Below, piece by piece: positions 46,272-57,686 of a DNA stretch of 64,000 nucleotides. Under the pieces are notes generated by a model. That model searched no databases and had not been told where the DNA came from. It saw only the letters and a list, made by a program, of their open reading frames with translations. Location: assembly GCA_949358305.1 (NCBI GenBank), contig OX442317.1, forward strand, positions 2,790,001 to 2,854,000, read 5' to 3'. The first letter of the stretch is position 1, and every line of letters starts with the position of its first letter. Position numbers and translations under genes: made by a program. Source of the stretch: Strigamia acuminata. Lineage: Eukaryota > Arthropoda > Chilopoda > Geophilomorpha > Linotaeniidae.

Positions 46272-47059
46272 TACATTGAGCAGCGAGAATGTCGGTCGTC
46301 AATGAAGCATTTGCTGTTAATGTTTATTTTATTTAAATTCATTGTGTAATTCTTCGTTTTAAACTGGTTATGATGTTTAAGATGTCAAGAAAATTTGCAT
46401 GCAAGGTTGGATCCTCGTTACATTTGTATCATAGATTGCAAAAAAGAGATAATATGGTCAAACTAAGAATAAAAGCAACAAAAATGAGTAAAATGAAACG
46501 TCAAAAGGAATAAAAACAATGACAATAAAGCATATATTTGGATCAAGATCGTTGAATATATTCACAAAAGAAGGCAAAAAGAGCTGGGCATTCATGAATA
46601 AAAATGCGGGTTGATTTTGATTTTGTTTTTATTTATTTTGAGCACAAAAAAGGCTGGCGAAACCAAAAATCGAGAGAATAACAAGCAAAATAAAAAAAAA
46701 TGAATGCTGCGGTTAAAATGGAATCTCAAATCAATTGCTCCAAATGTACAAATACAAACATCGTTCAAAAACTGACTTTGATTGGTGCGCCACTCAGCGA
46801 GTTAAAAAGAAGACTTTTTTATATAAATCGCCCGTATTTGATGATCATGAGCGGTATTTATCACGGTATTGTTTTGTTCAGTTGTACATAGATGGCAGCA
46901 GCGATCAGAGACAGTTTGCGATAGGAAAACCGTGGCGCCATCTATGTTTCCAAGTTGCTATTAATTAAGAGTTAAAATTTCTCTTTGGTGATAATGCTTT
47001 GAAAAAGATCCGAATTATCGCCCATGAAAGGAATGCAATACGGTATGATTATGTTTACT
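46272..47059. other. intergenic, AT-rich
   Basis: No gene seen. A short inverted pair ACATAGATGGC / GCCATCTATGT lies at about 46886-46948; the last 100 bases are diverged copies of the following satellite. Confidence 0.5.
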
Positions 47060-48545
47060 CACCGTTCAGTTTCAACACGTTTTGCACGATGGGCGATAAT
47101 TTCGGATAAGTTACTGAATCTGCAGTGGAGTTTTAGCTAGTTTTACTCGTGTGCGATAAATTCGGATTCATTTTATGAATTTACAGTTGAGTTTCAACAA
47201 GTTTTGCAACTTGGCCGATAAATTCGGATTCATTTTATGAATTTGCAGTTGAGTTTCAACAAGTTTTGCAACTTGGCCGATAAATTCGGATTCATTTTAT
47301 GAATTTGCAGTTGAGTTTCAACAAGTTTTGCAACTTGGCCGATAAATTCGGATGCATTTTATGAATTTGCAGTTGAGTTTCAACAAGTTTTGCAACTTGG
47401 CCGATAAATTCGGATTCATTTTATGAATTTGCAGTTGAGTTTCAACAAGTTTTGCAACTTGGCCGATAAATTCGGATGCATTTTATGAATTTGCAGTTGA
47501 GTTTCAACAAGTTTTGCAACTTGGCCGATAAATTCGGATGCATTTTATGAATTTGCAGTTGAGTTTCAACAAGTTTTGCAACTTGACCGATAAATTCGGA
47601 TGCATTTTATGAATTTGCAGTTGAGTTTCAACAAGTTTTGCAACTTGGCCGATAAATTCGGATGCATTTTATGAATTTGCAGTTGAGTTTCAACAAGTTT
47701 TGCAACTTGGCCGATAAATTCGGATGCATTTTATGAATTTGCAGTTGAGTTTCAACAAGTTTTGCAACTTGGCCGATAAATTCGGATGCATTTTATGAAT
47801 TTGCAGTTGAGTTTCAACAAGTTTTGCAACTTGGCCGATAAATTCGGATGCATTTTATGAATTTGCAGTTGAGTTTCAACAAGTTTTGCAACTTGGCCGA
47901 TAAATTCGGATGCATTTTATGAATTTGCAGTTGAGTTTCAACAAGTTTTGCAACTTGGCCGATAAATTCGGATGCATTTTATGAATTTGCAGTTGAGTTT
48001 CAACAAGTTTTGCAACTTGGCCGATAAATTCGGATGCATTTTATGAATTTGCAGTTGAGTTTCAACAAGTTTTGCAACTTGGCCGATAAATTCGGATGCA
48101 TTTTATGAATTTGCAGTTGAGTTTCAACAAGTTTTGCAACTTGGCCGATAAATTCGGATGCATTTTATGAATTTGCAGTTGAGTTTCAACAAGTTTTGCA
48201 ACTTGGCCGATAAATTCGGATGCATTTTATGAATTTGCAGTTGAGTTTCAACAAGTTTTGCAACTTGGCCGATAAATTCGGATGCATTTTATGAATTTGC
48301 AGTTGAGTTTCAACAAGTTTTGCAACTTGGCCGATAAATTCGGATTCATTTTATGAATTTGCAGTTGAGTTTCAACAAGTTTTGCAACTTGGCCGATAAA
48401 TTTGGATGCATTTTATGAATTTGCAGTTGAGTTTCAACAAGTTTTGCAACTTGGCCGATAAATTCGGATGCATTTTATGAATTTGCAGTTGAGTTTTAAC
48501 AAGTTTTGCACGGTGGGCGATAAATTCGGATTAATTTTTTGGTTT
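47060..48545. repeat. 62-bp satellite (about 22 units)
   Basis: The unit begins GATAAATTCGGATGCATTTT, followed by ATGAATTTGCAGTTGAGTTT and CAACAAGTTTTGCAACTTGGCC. The central units are nearly identical; edge units are diverged. Confidence 0.95.
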
Positions 48546-49925
48546 TGCTGAGTAGTTTCAGCAAGTTTTGCACGGTGGGCTGTGAATTCGGATGTGTTTT
48601 GTAAAATAGCAGTGAAGTTTTGCATGGTGTGCGATAAATTCGGATGTGTTTTGTGAATTTGAAGTGAAGTTTTGCACTGTGGGCGATAATTTCGGATGTG
48701 TTTTGTGAATTTGAAGTGTAGTTTTGCACGGTGTGCGATAAATTCGGATGTGTTTTGTGAATTTGCAGGGAAGTTTTGCACGGTGGGCGATAATTTCGGA
48801 TGTGTTTTGTGAATTTGAAGTGAAGTTTTGCACGGTGTGCGATAAATTCGGATGTGTTTTGTGAATTTGCAGGGAAGTTTTGCACGGTGGGCGATAATTT
48901 CGGATGTGTTTTGTGAATTTGAAGTGAAGTTTTGCACTGTGGGCGATAAATTCGGATGTGTTTTGTGAATTTGAAGTGAAGTTTTGCACTGTGGGCGATA
49001 ATTTCGGATGTGTTTTGTGAATTTGAAGTGAAGTTTTGCACGGTGTGCGATAAATTCGGATGTGTTTTGTGAATTTGAAGTGAAGTTTTGCACTGTGGGC
49101 GATAATTTCGGATGTGTTTTGTGAATTTGAAGTGAAGTTTTGCACGGTGTGCGATAAATTCGGATGTGTTTTGTGAATTTGCAGGGAAGTTTTGCACTGT
49201 GGGCGATAATTTCGGATGTGTTTTGTGAATTTGAAGTGAAGTTTTGCACGGTGTGCGATAAATTCGGATGTGTTTTGTGAATTTGAAGTGAAGTTTTGCA
49301 CTGTGGGCGATAATTTCGGATGTGTTTTGTGAATTTGAAGTGAAGTTTTGCACGGTGTGCGATAAATTCGGATGTGTTTTGTGAATTTGAAGTGAAGTTT
49401 TGCACTGTGGGCGATAATTTCGGATGTGTTTTGTGAATTTGAAGTGAAGTTTTGCACGGTGTGCGATAAATTCGGATGTGTTTTGTGAATTTGCAGGGAA
49501 GTTTTGCACGGTGGGCGATAATTTCGGATGTGTTTTGTGAATTTGAAGTGAAGTTTTGCACTGTGGGCGATAATTTCGGATGTGTTTTGTGAATTTGAAG
49601 TGAAATTTTATACGTGGGCGATAATTTCGGATGTGTTTTGTGAATTTGAAGTGAAGTTTTGCACTGTGGGCGATAATTTCGGATGTGTTTTGTGAATTTG
49701 AAGTGAAATTTTATACGTGGGCGATAATTTCGGATGTGTTTTGTGAATTTGAAGTGAAGTTTTGCACTGTGGGCGATAATTTCGGATGTGTTTTGGTAAT
49801 TGAAGTGAAATTTTGCACAGTGGGCGATAAATTCGGATTTGTTTTATGAATTCGAAGTGAAGTTTAGCATGGTAAACGATAAATTCGGATGTGTTTTATG
49901 AATTTGAAGTGAAGTTTTGCACGGC
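48546..49925. repeat. 52-bp satellite with 104-bp higher-order pairing (about 25 units)
   Basis: Units read GATAAATTCGGATGTGTTTT, GTGAATTTGAAGTGAAGTTT and TGCAC(G/T)GTG(T/G)GC. Through much of the array, AAATTC/GTGTGC and AATTTC/GTGGGC forms alternate. The start of the unit equals that of the 62-bp satellite, so the two are related. Long minus-strand frames here (48434-49561 and others) are artefacts. Confidence 0.95.
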
Positions 49926-50415
49926 CGACCATCGCTGAGTTCCGTTGACTTGTCCGGGACTTGCCATCACCGACAGAGCAAACCACTCGCCGTGAACCAT
50001 CGTCATTGTCCGTAAGCCACCGAGAGCTACTCCGGAGCTTACAGTCAACGCCATCGTACGTGCAGGCGTAATTTTTCCCGGCGAGTCCGCCTCGCCATTT
50101 TGTGTGCAACAAACATCGTTTGTTGGGTGCTATTTTCATTTATTTCTCGTGAGCATTGTCGCTCACATTTCACTTCTTTGTTAATATTTAGTATTAATCT
50201 TTAGTTATTTAGTCCTAAATTCTAGTCATAAATTACTTCATTAATTCTCATATTAATTTAATTCCTTAAATTATTATTCTTAAATCATTTGTAATTACAC
50301 GAATAAAGTTCATTCTGTCATTTTACTTAACCAAACTTGTATTCATTTTTTACTACCCCTATATAGATTCATTTGTAAGCCAACAGAGCTTAAGTCCCAC
50401 AGAGGCATCTCAATT
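49926..50415. mobile_element. 490-bp insertion within the satellite, possibly a solo LTR
   Basis: Unique G+C-rich then AT-rich sequence interrupts the 52-bp array, which resumes at 50416 (GCGATAAATTCGG). It carries an ACGAATAAAGTTC polyadenylation-like signal near 50299, as LTRs do. No clean target duplication was found. Confidence 0.4.
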
Positions 50416-51582
50416 GCGATAAATTCGGATGTGTTTTATGAATTTGAAGTGACGTTTTGTACGGTGGGTGATAATTTGGATACATTTATTGGTTTTGCTG
50501 TTAAGTTTTTACAAGTATTGCACGATGGGCGATAAATTCGGATACCTTTAACAACCACGAAAATTATTTTACAAAGCAAATATAATGGTAGGAAAAAGAA
50601 AAGGGATGTGGAGGATTTTAGGAATTCAAAGTTCCCAGATGCCATTGCTGTAATATGACGGAACGTGACCAACTTGTTTTTTATATGACACTATGATATT
50701 AAATTAATATAAATTAATTAAAAACTGTTAAATGTGTGAATACGCCACTGAGTATTGCGCGGAGGCATAGATGCTGCTTTTTGCATTGACTTGCACACAT
50801 GACAGCATCTAACTGTAAGACCTGCACTACTCTTATCGCAACCCAATTGGCGAAAAAAGAGCAGCCCGGGCATTAGTCGAGTCTTTACCGGCGAGGTCAA
50901 TGGTTTGTACTTCATCAGATAGATCTTTCAAAAATTGACTTCTTTCTTGGATTTTTATCAAGCTTTAACGTTTTTATCTACACAAACAAAATCATATGGT
51001 TTTGTCTGTGTCATGACATCATACATCTTTTTAATTTTGGCAATAGGAATTTATGATATATATATTTCTTTGATTTAGACAAGAAACCAGAAAGTTTTAT
51101 AGTATTTTATTTGCTTATTGGTACTTCCATTTTGTATCTCAACAGGATCTATATATTACATCATTGTTGATAGTGGTAAATTATCAAATAAATTCCAATC
51201 TTGCTATAGTGCAATTTCATGATAACTGAATTATTATTACAACTTCCAACTTTATTGTGTGTGCAATTCAATATCAGTCATGTCAAATCCAAATATAGTT
51301 GTTAATAATTATTACAATGTCAATTGCTAACTTATATTTGATTTTTGCATGTATGTACACTCTTTTAGTAATTCCATTAAACAATACAAATTAAAGAATA
51401 CAAAATACAAAAAAAAATTTACCGTTAAATTTTTTTTATAACCCAAATTAAAATCTGTTTCGAGGAAAAATAAAACAAATAAATCGATAAGAAAAACTAC
51501 GACTCAAACTCAAATATTTAATGATGTTTATCAGGAAAATGAGATTACAAAAGCACAACACAATCAGGTCATACAGTATAAC
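50416..51582. other. satellite edge, dispersed repeat and AT-rich spacer before the CLCA gene
   Basis: 50416-50560 are diverged satellite units. 50785-50930 repeats the element seen at 23950-24095. The rest is AT-rich without a gene. Confidence 0.6.
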
Positions 51583-54500
51583 ATGTCTACCTATAACTCT
51601 CTGTTCTCCACAGTCCACACGATGCAGTTCACAGCTGTTTATGTCGTATTTTTATACACTTTACTTAAAACTACCAAAGTGATTTCAATAACAGTAATAG
51701 AAAAAGGAGTTTACCACAACTTAGTAATTGGTGTTTCAGTTAGAATCGATAATAACGAAATGGTTGACTTAGTAACGAATCTGCAGGTACGTGTGTTGTG
51801 TCTAGGGTTTCTCAAAATCGGGACTTTTGGGAAAACCGGTATTTCGGTATTCAATATTCCAAAAAACGGTAAACCGGTATTTTTCGGTAATTAAGTAAAA
51901 TAAAATAGCTACAATGTAAAATATTTTTATTTTAATCGTACGTAATGTTTTAATTGTAATTTTTATTTATTTTTTTAAAATATTATTTTCAATGGGTTGT
52001 AGAAATTTGATGAATGTGGGGTTGTTTTGTTATCAGGTGTTGGTTTTATTAGTTAAAATTAAGAAATCTTTTTTTTTAAATTGATAAATTGAGTTTATAA
52101 GATTTTTTATGTTCAGAAATTCGATAAATTCTCATTTTTATGTTTAAAAATCGATAAATTCTCCTTTTTAAGTTTAAAAAATCGATAAATTCTCCTTTTT
52201 AAGTTAAAAAAAATCGATAAATTCTCTTTTTTAAGTTAAAAAAATCGATAAATTCTCATTTGGAAGTTACAAAATCAATAAATTCTCATTCGGAAGTTAC
52301 AAAATCAATAAATTTTCATTTGGAAGTTAAAAAACTAATAAATTTGCATTTTTAAGTTAAAAAATTGATAAATTTTTGTTTTAATGTGAAAAAAATCAAT
52401 AAATTTCTAATTTTTTCTTATATAAATCAATAAATTCACATTTTTAAGCTAAAAAATCAATAATCTTTCATTTTTATGTTTAAAAAAATCCCATTCAACG
52501 TGCGTTATAAATGTCACTATTGCAGTGACACCTAACGAAAAAAAAACGGTACCAATACCGAATTATTGACGATATTCGGTATTCGGTATTTTCTTGACTA
52601 ATACCGGTTTTTGATACCGATATTTACCGGTAGAGAAACCCTAGTTGTGTCTTTAAGTTTTGATTTTAGAATCGATTTTGGAATTTTATAGACAACTTTG
52701 GACAAGTCTTCCGAAGTATTGTGTCAAGCCACATTGGGTTATGCAAGTTTTGGTTCTGTCACACTTTATGTGCCATCAGAATGGACTTCTAATGACTCCA
52801 ACCTAGAAATCAAAGCAGCTAAGACTGAGAAGTTTAGTTCTGCTGAAATGCAAATTACTGAAGTGGGCTCTCAACTGTTTGTCCAACAAAATCAACAGTG
52901 TGGCCAAAGGGGCAAATATATCCAATTACCAATTGACAAATTACTTAATAGTAGCAGTAAGGCGTTGTTGGGTAAGTAGTTATTAATCTAGTTATTCAAT
53001 TAATTGATTGAGTGATTATGTGACCAGAAAAGCATTTGGTAGTTATGTGGAGTCAATTGAGGTATGGTGTGTATCCTGAATATTCAAGAGGAGTTCATTT
53101 TAATCCAAAGATTAATGAAGTGCAGCCAAATTCCTGCACTGATTTGCCTCTAATTTGGAAATACAAGTAAGAATCTTATCATTTTTATGAGTCAGTGTGA
53201 TCTAGGAAAATCTATTTTAATAGAGTTTAATTAATCATTTAATCTGGTGACGTGATAATATTTGTCAGTTTGATTTATTTAGAGATTGTTCTGTCGTGGT
53301 TTTTTCGTGTTGTTTGACACCGAAAATTCAAAACAGAAATTGAAAAACAGACGTTAATACAATGGTTCAAATTGCGCATATGCAACAGTTGGATTTTGGG
53401 AAAACTTTTGGTCATTCAAAGTTGAAATCCGATTTGCTTGATTTCTGAAAATCAAGGACTTCAGGATTTCCGAAATCCATTTTAGATTGAGTGCACCTAT
53501 TCTTCTATTTTTCAGAGATCAATCTTGCAAAGCAATTGAGGAATGTGAAGCAATTATAAATCCATCGGCTAATACCCATTTGTCATCATCGCTGTTATTC
53601 GATGCCTCCTACGAACAGGTTGGAAGTGTCCCGTCCCATTAGTGTCCATGCTAAACTTAATCGACATCCCTCCCACACTTCTCTGTTATGAATTTTGATT
53701 TGTGTCTGGAATTTTAATTTTCTTTTTATTTTTATTTAGATCAAATATTTCTGCAATGAGTCTACACACAATCCATACGCTCTAACTCCACAAAATAGGA
53801 TCTGCAATGGGAAAAGCTCCTGGGATGTTATTATGGAAAATGAAGACTTTAGTCAAAAACATCACAAAACTTGTGACCAGCTTCCTCCTGTTACAATTAA
53901 ATTGGTTCAGCACAAATGCCAAAGAATGTTTGTGGCAGTTGCAATTGACTCACCAAACAATGACATTGATCAAGTGATGGAGGCCATTCAATCATCATTG
54001 GTGTTACTTATCTCAACAAAAAGTGCCAAAACCTCCTTGCTAACTCTCATCAACGGCGACACAATCGTATATAATGATACGTTTGAAGTAAAAAATGCCA
54101 TGAATCTGTCAAATACACTAGTCACCAACAGTTTAAAACCTTCACCTTGTGTCACCTGTATATTTGACACACTGAAAAAGGTAAACGATATTCAAGCGTG
54201 AACCGAGAATAACATGGACATGTATCCGTATGTTATTTCCTTTTGATTCGTTGTTCTGTGCGCTGATTGGATGACAGCAATCACGTGTCATGCATGTTTG
54301 TTACCTGTTGTCATCCCAGAATACAGTGCGGCTGTATATGTGGCGCCGTCGATGGCAAAACGCACTGAACATGTGGATACGTATCCATGTTATCCGGTAA
54401 AACTGCAAAACTATAAAAATACTAACATGGTATCAATTTTCAAAGGAAATAGAGCTCAGTGCATCGGAATGTGAAAATCTCTTTGTTTTCTTCGTTGATG

Positions 54501-57500
54501 TCAAGTCAGTTCCTAGTCCACCAACCCCAGAACCACCAACACCAAGTATTGATGTTGGGAGTGGTGCAGGTGAGCTAACAACACCGATGTCAACAATTAC
54601 TCACAAATCGATAATCAAGAGGGATGTGGAGGATTTTGGGAATGACGATTTGTCTTCTGAATTTATTGTTGTCAGGGAAAGAAGGGCAACTGTCGATGAA
54701 CTTTTGATGGAGTTTTTGGAGGAGAAGGGTGTTAAAGTCTATGGGATTTTGGTTGGTAACACTACTGATGAAACAATTGAGGATCTAGCGTCTTTCACTG
54801 GAGGAAATGTTTTCAATTTGGAGTCCATTTCAAGCGATGATCTGACCGATGTTCTATTACCGTTGATTCAAACCACGGAGAATGAAAACGAGAAAACAGT
54901 TGTGGTAAATTAAATAGATTATACTTGGAAAGATATTTTAAAAATACATTTTTCTTTCGGATTCCAGGTTGGTGAAGAATCAAAAAATCAAAGCAGTTCA
55001 TTGACTCGTTACGAGATGACGTTTAATTTTGATGATTTGGATGAAATTTCACTTTTAATTCGTCATAGTAGTACATCAGTATTGAGTAGTCTTCTTTTTA
55101 AGAATGACGGAAACAGTTCTGAATATTTTATTAAGGATAACCGTTGTTTGGAATTTCGGCCTCAGAATTCAACTTCGTGCACATTCAAAACAGTTTCGGT
55201 AATACGGTATTTCTAGGAATTTCATTCTCATTTTGATGTAATATGGAGAGTGTGATGTTCTGTTGTTCATTTGTTTATTTATCGCTTAACCATTCTTGCA
55301 TAGAAGCGCTTGGCCAATGAAATTACAGACACAAACCGGAATAACTAATACATACTAACCATATCGCGACTAAATAAGTGCCCAATTCCCCATTCATTAA
55401 AAAAACAGATAAGGTAAGGTTTGCAGGAGGAGGGGGATCAAGGGGGGGTGCCGGCCCCTTGTTAAGAAAAAAACCCAAAAATTAGCAAAAAAACAAGAAA
55501 CAGTATTAGTCACTCCTGGCTGAGGAGCCCCCTGTCCCCAATGCCTACTTTCCTGTATTATTATCACTTACTTACTCCAGCATTAAATTGTCCTCGTGTT
55601 TCTCGTGTACAACTGGTTGCGGTCCTCCGCAATCAGGCGGAGCTGTGGGCCGTTGGTTCCACCAATCGGAACCCGGTAGTGCCCTTCCGGAAGTAGTAGG
55701 CCCTGCAGGGGCCAAGGAGTTCTCTTCTAGCCAGCAAGGCAAACGGTCGCTTCCACGACTGCTCTTCCGAAACTGACTACAATTGTGACTCGAATGATCG
55801 GCGTGGCGACTCTGTCGCCCACCGGGACCTGAACGTCCAAGTAAGCCGTGTCCATCCGTCGTTCTTATGAACATTACGGCGACGCGGCCGAATAAGCAAT
55901 CCGACCACGCGTGTCTTGTTAGGGATGGCTGTAACCCAGCCATCGCATTGGTCAATACACCTGAGACACCAATCATACCCCTAGACAACAATAAAGCTAT
56001 AATAATAACTAAACCTGTGTCTCTGTTGTATTTCGTTGGTAAATCGTGTGTGTTGTGTCCAGCGTCCCGTGGCCCTCCCCTGACCACGTGGCGTTCGTCC
56101 AAACACTCACAATATTATGGTTACAGGCAGGGAAATGGCATCTGTCTGTGGATGTACCTGAACCATCTCCAGTGTCGGTGAATGTTATTGCTAAACAAAA
56201 TTCCAAAATGGATGTCGTAGAAATTAAAGATAGTTTCACTGTACCATCATTGAAGGTAATATATATATTTTTAAATAATTTATCATGAATCGTTGGATTT
56301 TTGGTTTTGCAGGTGGGTTTGAAATCGGCGGAGAAATTACAATTCTTCGTGCAGTTACAACAAGGTCCCTATATTATTGAGAATGCTCATGTTACTGCTG
56401 TTTTAACTAGTGATAAAACCAGTCAAACTGAAGCTATAAAAGTCAAGTTGAAAGATGATGAAGTGAATTCTGATGGAAGGAAGACTGGTGTTTATTCCGG
56501 CTCCATCAATTCTTGCACAAAAACAGCAAGATATTTGATTCACTACACTGCAAAGAAAGCAAACACAACTTGTGTGAGAATACGGGACAATTGTGAACTC
56601 TTGGCAACAGATTTTCAAAAATATTCACAGGGATTTGTGAATATTATATCTTGTGGGTCTCCAGGTCAACTTTTAGGAGAAGATATCAATGATTTAGCAC
56701 TTTATGTCAACAAGGAATCTTTTAATGCCAAATTGTCATGGACTGAAAACTGGAACAAAGACACAGGTCAGTATAACAAATGTGGAATTAACAGTTTTGC
56801 ACAGGGGCGGATCTACATAGGGGCTAATGGGGCTTGAGCCCCGGGCCCCCAAATTCTAGGGGGGCCCAAAAAAAAAGTTTGCTAAAAAAGAAAAAAGAAG
56901 AAAGGTTGCTATTAAAAATTTCGATAAAGGGGCCCCGAAAAAACCTCAAGCCCCGGGCCCCCGAAAAGCTAGATACGCCCCTGGTTTTGCATTTAGGTCT
57001 GAAAATATTGGTTGTCGAAGTACGACTTTAAATTTCAAGTATGTACAGTGTGCCTAGTGTCTCACCTAGTGAGAAAACATTAAATTACTCACAATTTCAA
57101 TTACCAGCATGCAGTGAACATCCAGTTTTTATGTCGCATACTCGACGGACATAAATGCATTACTGGAAATTAAATGTAGTGTAGAGATTTAATCTTTTTC
57201 TTTGTTTTAGTGCTGTCTTACAAGTTGCATTTCTGGAATGACCTCATCTATGATAGAGATGTTAAACAGTGGGTTTCACAAAGCACAGAAATACTGGATT
57301 TGAAATCGGTGTTATCCGTTGGACACAAGCGAAGAGAAACTATTAACTTAAGAGATTTTGGTGGTTATTTAACATTTGCCATTATTACAACTGGCAAAGA
57401 GAATAAGAAACTATCTAATTTAGTTCATTATTACATTGAGAAGTCAATCCCACCAACAAGTAAGACAACAACTGAATCAGTTGGGAAAAGTACAACAAAA

Positions 57501-57686
57501 CCACCAGTTGTAAAGAAGGATGATGATAGAAATGCTGAGCTTTCAAATTATCCCTACATCATTGTAGGATTTGTTCTTCTTGGTGTTTTCACTTTTGGAG
57601 GAGTTGTGCTGTTACTGGTGATATACAAAGTCCAGTTAAACAGGAGAAGCAGAGTTGGAATTTTATTTGATGCTGAAATTGAATAA
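51583..57686 (+). CDS. CLCA-family (calcium-activated chloride channel regulator) membrane protein, 10 exons
   Basis: Exons 51583-51786, 52692-52972, 53029-53166, 53516-53618, 53740-54180, 54446-54904, 54968-55198, 56127-56255, 56313-56766, 57211-57686; 971 residues, all phases agree. A signal peptide lies near residues 14-30 (MQFTAVYVVFLYTLL). The N-terminal CLCA domain has the VTLYVP.EW block, and LRYGVYPEY ~172-180. A VWA-like region starts ~305 and a beta-sandwich region follows. One membrane helix lies near 927-950 (IIVGFVLLGVFTFGGVVLLLVIY) with a short basic tail. It is therefore a single-pass surface protein. In mammals CLCAs are self-cleaving modulators of chloride channels; here the cleavage motif is gone. 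A second ATG at residue 14 may be the true start. Confidence 0.88.
51803..52643. mobile_element. 841-bp non-autonomous hAT-type element in CLCA intron 1
   Basis: Ends TAGGGTTTCTC and GAGAAACCCTA; target duplication GTTGTGTC at 51795-51802 and 52644-52651. Subterminal ACCGGTATT/CGGTATTC motifs cluster at both ends. The centre (52080-52480) is a degenerate tandem of TCGATAAATTCTC-like units about 30 bp long. Confidence 0.9.
55425..56105. repeat. G+C-rich unassigned repeat in CLCA intron 7
   Basis: Intron 7 (55199-56126) holds a compositionally foreign block with an AACAATAAAGC signal near 55988, and a minus frame 56102-55572 with no recognisable domain. It may be an LTR or retroelement remnant; no boundaries were fixed. 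Confidence 0.35.
56802..56983. mobile_element. 182-bp hAT-type MITE in CLCA intron 9
   Basis: Ends CAGGGGCGGATCTA and TAGATACGCCCCTG with target duplication GTTTTGCA (56794-56801, 56984-56991). A second inverted pair inside reads CTTGAGCCCCGGGCCCCC. No coding capacity. Confidence 0.92.

Noticed and set aside
48434-49561. Minus-strand frames of 299-375 codons as repeat-protein genes
   Set aside because: They are pure products of the 52-bp satellite, open in all three frames, without splice or start context.
55572-56102. 176-codon minus-strand frame in CLCA intron 7
   Set aside because: No recognisable domain, biased G+C-rich composition, probably part of an old repeat.
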